Positions 62,206 through 64,000 of a stretch of 64,000 bases of DNA are shown piece by piece. Below the pieces are notes generated by a model that had not been told where the DNA came from, did not search any database, and saw only the letters and a program-made list of their open reading frames with translations. Numbering within the stretch: the stretch's first letter is position 1; the number at the start of each line of letters is the position of its first letter. Both the position numbers and the translations under genes were made by a program. The DNA is from Armatimonadetes bacterium Uphvl-Ar2 (GTDB taxonomy: Bacteria > Armatimonadota > Fimbriimonadia > Fimbriimonadales > Fimbriimonadaceae), in NCBI GenBank assembly GCA_002162095.1, contig CP021424.1:1612001-1676000 (forward strand). The letters run 5' to 3'.

Positions 62206-63242
62206 CGCCCGCCACCCAAGCGACCACCGCCAAGCCCGGGGCGCGAGCCCCGACCCGTGCGGGAGTCCGGAGTCGGATCGGGCTGGCCGTAGACCCGGGT
62301 AATGAACCCGACATCGCTCCACCGACGATCGGTGGGCAGCGTGGCCTGGTGCACGATGACGAGCTTCTGGCTCGGAACGATGTAAAGGCGCTGATTGCCA
62401 GCCCCGGCGGCCATGAACATATCCCTAGGCACCCATGCTGCGGCAATTGGCGCCGCATTCACGGGCGTGCCCCCGCCGGTGGCGGGCAGGAAGAGCCAAC
62501 AGGAGAGGCCGTAGCGCGGGTTGCTGGCGGCGGGCTTCACCAGTTCATCCCAGAGATCGGCGGGGATGATGGATTTGCCCTCCCACTGACCGCGTTGGAG
62601 GATGAATTGGCCGTAAGTGGCCCAGTCGCGGGCGGTCATCTGGCCGCCGCCGCCCATTTGCGGGCGTCCGTCGTCGCAGCGCGTCCACTGCGCGGAGATG
62701 CCGAGCGGCTTGAAGATGCGGCGGGTGAGGTACGCCTCGTAGCTCTCCGTTTGTAGCACCGCCTCAATCACCGCGCCAAAAGTGTTGAAGGGTGCCTGGC
62801 CGTATTGGAACTTGGTGCCGGGCTCGGCCGTGAGTGGGTCGTCTAGCACGCTTTCCCAACTGGGGCCGCGCAAGCTGCCGCCGGTGGTGCCGAGGCCCGA
62901 TTCGAGGCTCAAAAGTTGCCGGATGGTGGCCGTGGCTTTGTTGCCCTCGAGCCATTGCGGCAGATATTTGCCCACGGGGTCATCCAGATCAATCAGCCCG
63001 TCGGCCTGGGCGGCCAGAGCCACCACGCCATTGAAGGTTTTGGTGCCGCTGGCCAGGGGGTTCACGCTACGGGCGGTGTGAGGAGCTTTGTACTCCTCAA
63101 AGATCGTCTTGCCATCAGCCACCACAATCATCGAGTGGCCGCGCCGCTCGGTGGAGTAGGTGAAGGCCGCCTTCATATCTTCCGTCTTCGGCACAAACGG
63201 GGCCGGGGCGACGACCGCCGCCATGAGCAAATAGCTGAACAT
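62202..63242 (-). CDS. Exported serine hydrolase, beta-lactamase class C fold
   Basis: A 346-residue protein with a short signal peptide (FSYLLMAAVVAPAP). The SxxK motif is Ser65-Gly-Thr-Lys68 in ASGTKTF; the second motif is YGQ at about 147 where YxN is usual; the third is not canonical (GAGNQRL). The 17-residue tail is rich in Gly and Arg. These are features of the broad serine hydrolase (EstB/6-aminohexanoate hydrolase-like) group rather than a true beta-lactamase. Substrate unknown. Confidence 0.86.
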   Translation of the reverse strand: MFSYLLMAAVVAPAPFVPKTEDMKAAFTYSTERRGHSMIVVADGKTIFEEYKAPHTARSVNPLASGTKTFNGVVALAAQADGLIDLDDPVGKYLPQWLEGNKATATIRQLLSLESGLGTTGGSLRGPSWESVLDDPLTAEPGTKFQYGQAPFNTFGAVIEAVLQTESYEAYLTRRIFKPLGISAQWTRCDDGRPQMGGGGQMTARDWATYGQFILQRGQWEGKSIIPADLWDELVKPAASNPRYGLSCWLFLPATGGGTPVNAAPIAAAWVPRDMFMAAGAGNQRLYIVPSQKLVIVHQATLPTDRRWSDVGFITRVYGQPDPTPDSRTGRGSRPGLGGGRLGGGR

Positions 63243-63299
63243 ACGAGCAGTGACGAGCCCCGCCTCTCATTGTTCAGCGGGTCTCATCTTTCTGGTGGA

Positions 63300-63878
63300 T
63301 TAGCTAGTGGCCTTTTCCTTCGGTTTGAACTTAAGGATGGTGCCGTTGATGCAGTATCGCAGTCCCGTCGGCGGCGGGCCATCTTCAAAAACGTGGCCGA
63401 GGTGGCCATCGCAGCGGGCGCAGAGCACCTCGATGCGCCGCATCCCGTAGCTAGTGTCCTGGCGGTACCACAGGTTGTTCTTGTTGAACGGCGACGTGTA
63501 GCTGGGCCAGCCGGAACCGGAATCGAACTTCTCGGTGGCGTTGAACAGAGGTAGGTCGCAGCCCACGCAGTGGTAAGCGCCTTCGCCCTTGGATTCGAGG
63601 TTCACGCCGCAGAACGCCGGCTCGGTACCGTGGTTGCGCAGGATCTTGTACTGCTCGGGCGTGAGTTTCTTCTTCCACTCGGCATCGGAGAGGATGAGGC
63701 GGTCTTCGCGCTCGGGCGGCGTGGTGCGGAAGGTGAGGCCCGTGGCCGGGTCCACTTGGGAGGTGTTCATGATTTGGGAGGACGATTGAGGAAGACTGCC
63801 GCGCACGCCATTAATGGCGAGACCGGCGGTGGCGGCCGCCGCCATGCCAAGCGCGATGCACTTGGTGATGAGATCCAT
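63300..63878 (-). CDS. msrB: Peptide-methionine (R)-S-oxide reductase MsrB, exported form
   Basis: Repairs methionine-R-sulfoxide in proteins. The 192-residue protein has an N-terminal hydrophobic segment (IALGMAAAATAGLAI), suggesting it acts in the periplasm, then the MsrB domain with zinc Cys 104, 107, 153 and 156, SGSGWPSYTSP, HLGHVFEDGP and the catalytic Cys176 in RYCING. TAACGT lies ten bases before the ATG. msrA is not adjacent. Confidence 0.95.
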   Translation of the reverse strand: MDLITKCIALGMAAAATAGLAINGVRGSLPQSSSQIMNTSQVDPATGLTFRTTPPEREDRLILSDAEWKKKLTPEQYKILRNHGTEPAFCGVNLESKGEGAYHCVGCDLPLFNATEKFDSGSGWPSYTSPFNKNNLWYRQDTSYGMRRIEVLCARCDGHLGHVFEDGPPPTGLRYCINGTILKFKPKEKATS

Positions 63879-63957
63879 ATCTGTATCAACGTTACCAGCA
63901 GCGAATTGGTGCCAATCTTCGGGTCTCTGCCCCCGCGGAAAGGGTTACACTGAAGGT

Positions 63958-64000
63958 ATGCGCGCATTGGTGGGAATCAAACCGGGCTCCGACGTGAACG
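63958..64000 (+). CDS. Unidentified gene, truncated by window edge
   Basis: Only the first 14 codons (MRALVGIKPGSDVN) are in the window. The start is supported by TACACT (63946-63951) exactly six bases before the ATG, the same spacing as other leaderless genes here. Too short to assign. Confidence 0.5.
   Translation, partial: MRALVGIKPGSDVN

Noticed and set aside
62202-63242. Beta-lactamase resistance gene
   Set aside because: Only the SxxK motif is canonical; the YxN and KTG motifs are not, so it is better called a serine hydrolase.

Overview
The window is a high-GC (roughly 60-65 %) bacterial chromosome segment with about 70 protein genes, one tRNA, one riboswitch, and no rRNA, CRISPR array or recognisable prophage or insertion sequence. 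Two proteins carry PEP-CTERM sorting tails, and there is a prepilin-like protein with an H-X9-DG type end. Together with the mixed Gram-negative gene content and many start codons placed directly behind a -10 box, this suggests an Armatimonadota (Fimbriimonadia-like) organism. That assignment is inference; no marker gene fixes it.

Layout. 1-2.9 kb: DNA repair and recombination (mutL 3' part, ruvC, dprA). 2.9-7.7 kb: GH38 alpha-mannosidase, a small protein resembling the phage cyclic-nucleotide sponge Acb2, and homogentisate dioxygenase. 7.7-10.6 kb: a FlgM-like anti-sigma factor, a frameshifted exported protein, then a cobalamin riboswitch in front of a prepilin-like gene and a PEP-CTERM surface protein gene. 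10.6-16.8 kb: response regulator with a KOW-like partner, threonine-dehydrogenase-like enzyme, cysteine desulfurase with a CPBP protease, and a LuxR-type regulator. 16.8-21.4 kb: a gbsR-like/lon/dinB/ndk stress operon. 21.4-27.8 kb: PilZ proteins, ferredoxin, TetR regulator, A-type Fe-S carrier, an HD-GYP/PilZ c-di-GMP pair and a secreted stalk-domain protein. 27.9-33.5 kb: PqaA-like hydrolase, queF, and the fatty acid synthesis cluster fabD-fabG-acpP-fabF followed by a xer recombinase. 33.5-42 kb: receiver-like protein, ECF sigma factor, small proteins, and the gatC-gatA-(membrane protein)-ispE-nucleotidyltransferase operon, then a YyaL/SPATA20-like protein and tRNA-Ser(CGA). 42-50.3 kb: PPK2, a second PEP-CTERM protein, an ArsR regulator with a 26-residue cysteine-rich peptide, acetyl-CoA synthetase and an MFS transporter. 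50.3-52.6 kb: an AT-rich island with a secreted caspase-fold protein and an exported partner. 52.6-64 kb: esterase, pnp-rpsO, gpsA-folK, a LigT-like protein, metallophosphoesterase, amidase, AstE-like deacylase, serine hydrolase and MsrB.

Two window-wide patterns matter for reading the annotation. First, many transcription-unit-leading genes have a -10 box (TAnnnT or CAnAAT) 5-10 bases before the start codon and no Shine-Dalgarno sequence, while several operon-internal genes have a good Shine-Dalgarno or overlap the upstream stop codon. This indicates extensive leaderless translation and fixed several starts here. Second, nine genes (including lon, dinB and a cysteine desulfurase) are broken by one-base shifts (two in one gene), nearly all inside runs of G or C. 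This looks like uncorrected homopolymer error in the assembly rather than gene decay, so these genes are annotated across the shift.

The best candidates for undescribed biology are: the ArsR regulator plus 26-residue Cys peptide unit under a promoter spanned by a 12-bp perfect inverted repeat; the chromosomal Acb2-like gene; the B12-riboswitch-controlled prepilin/PEP-CTERM pair; and the secreted caspase-fold gene pair on the AT-rich island.
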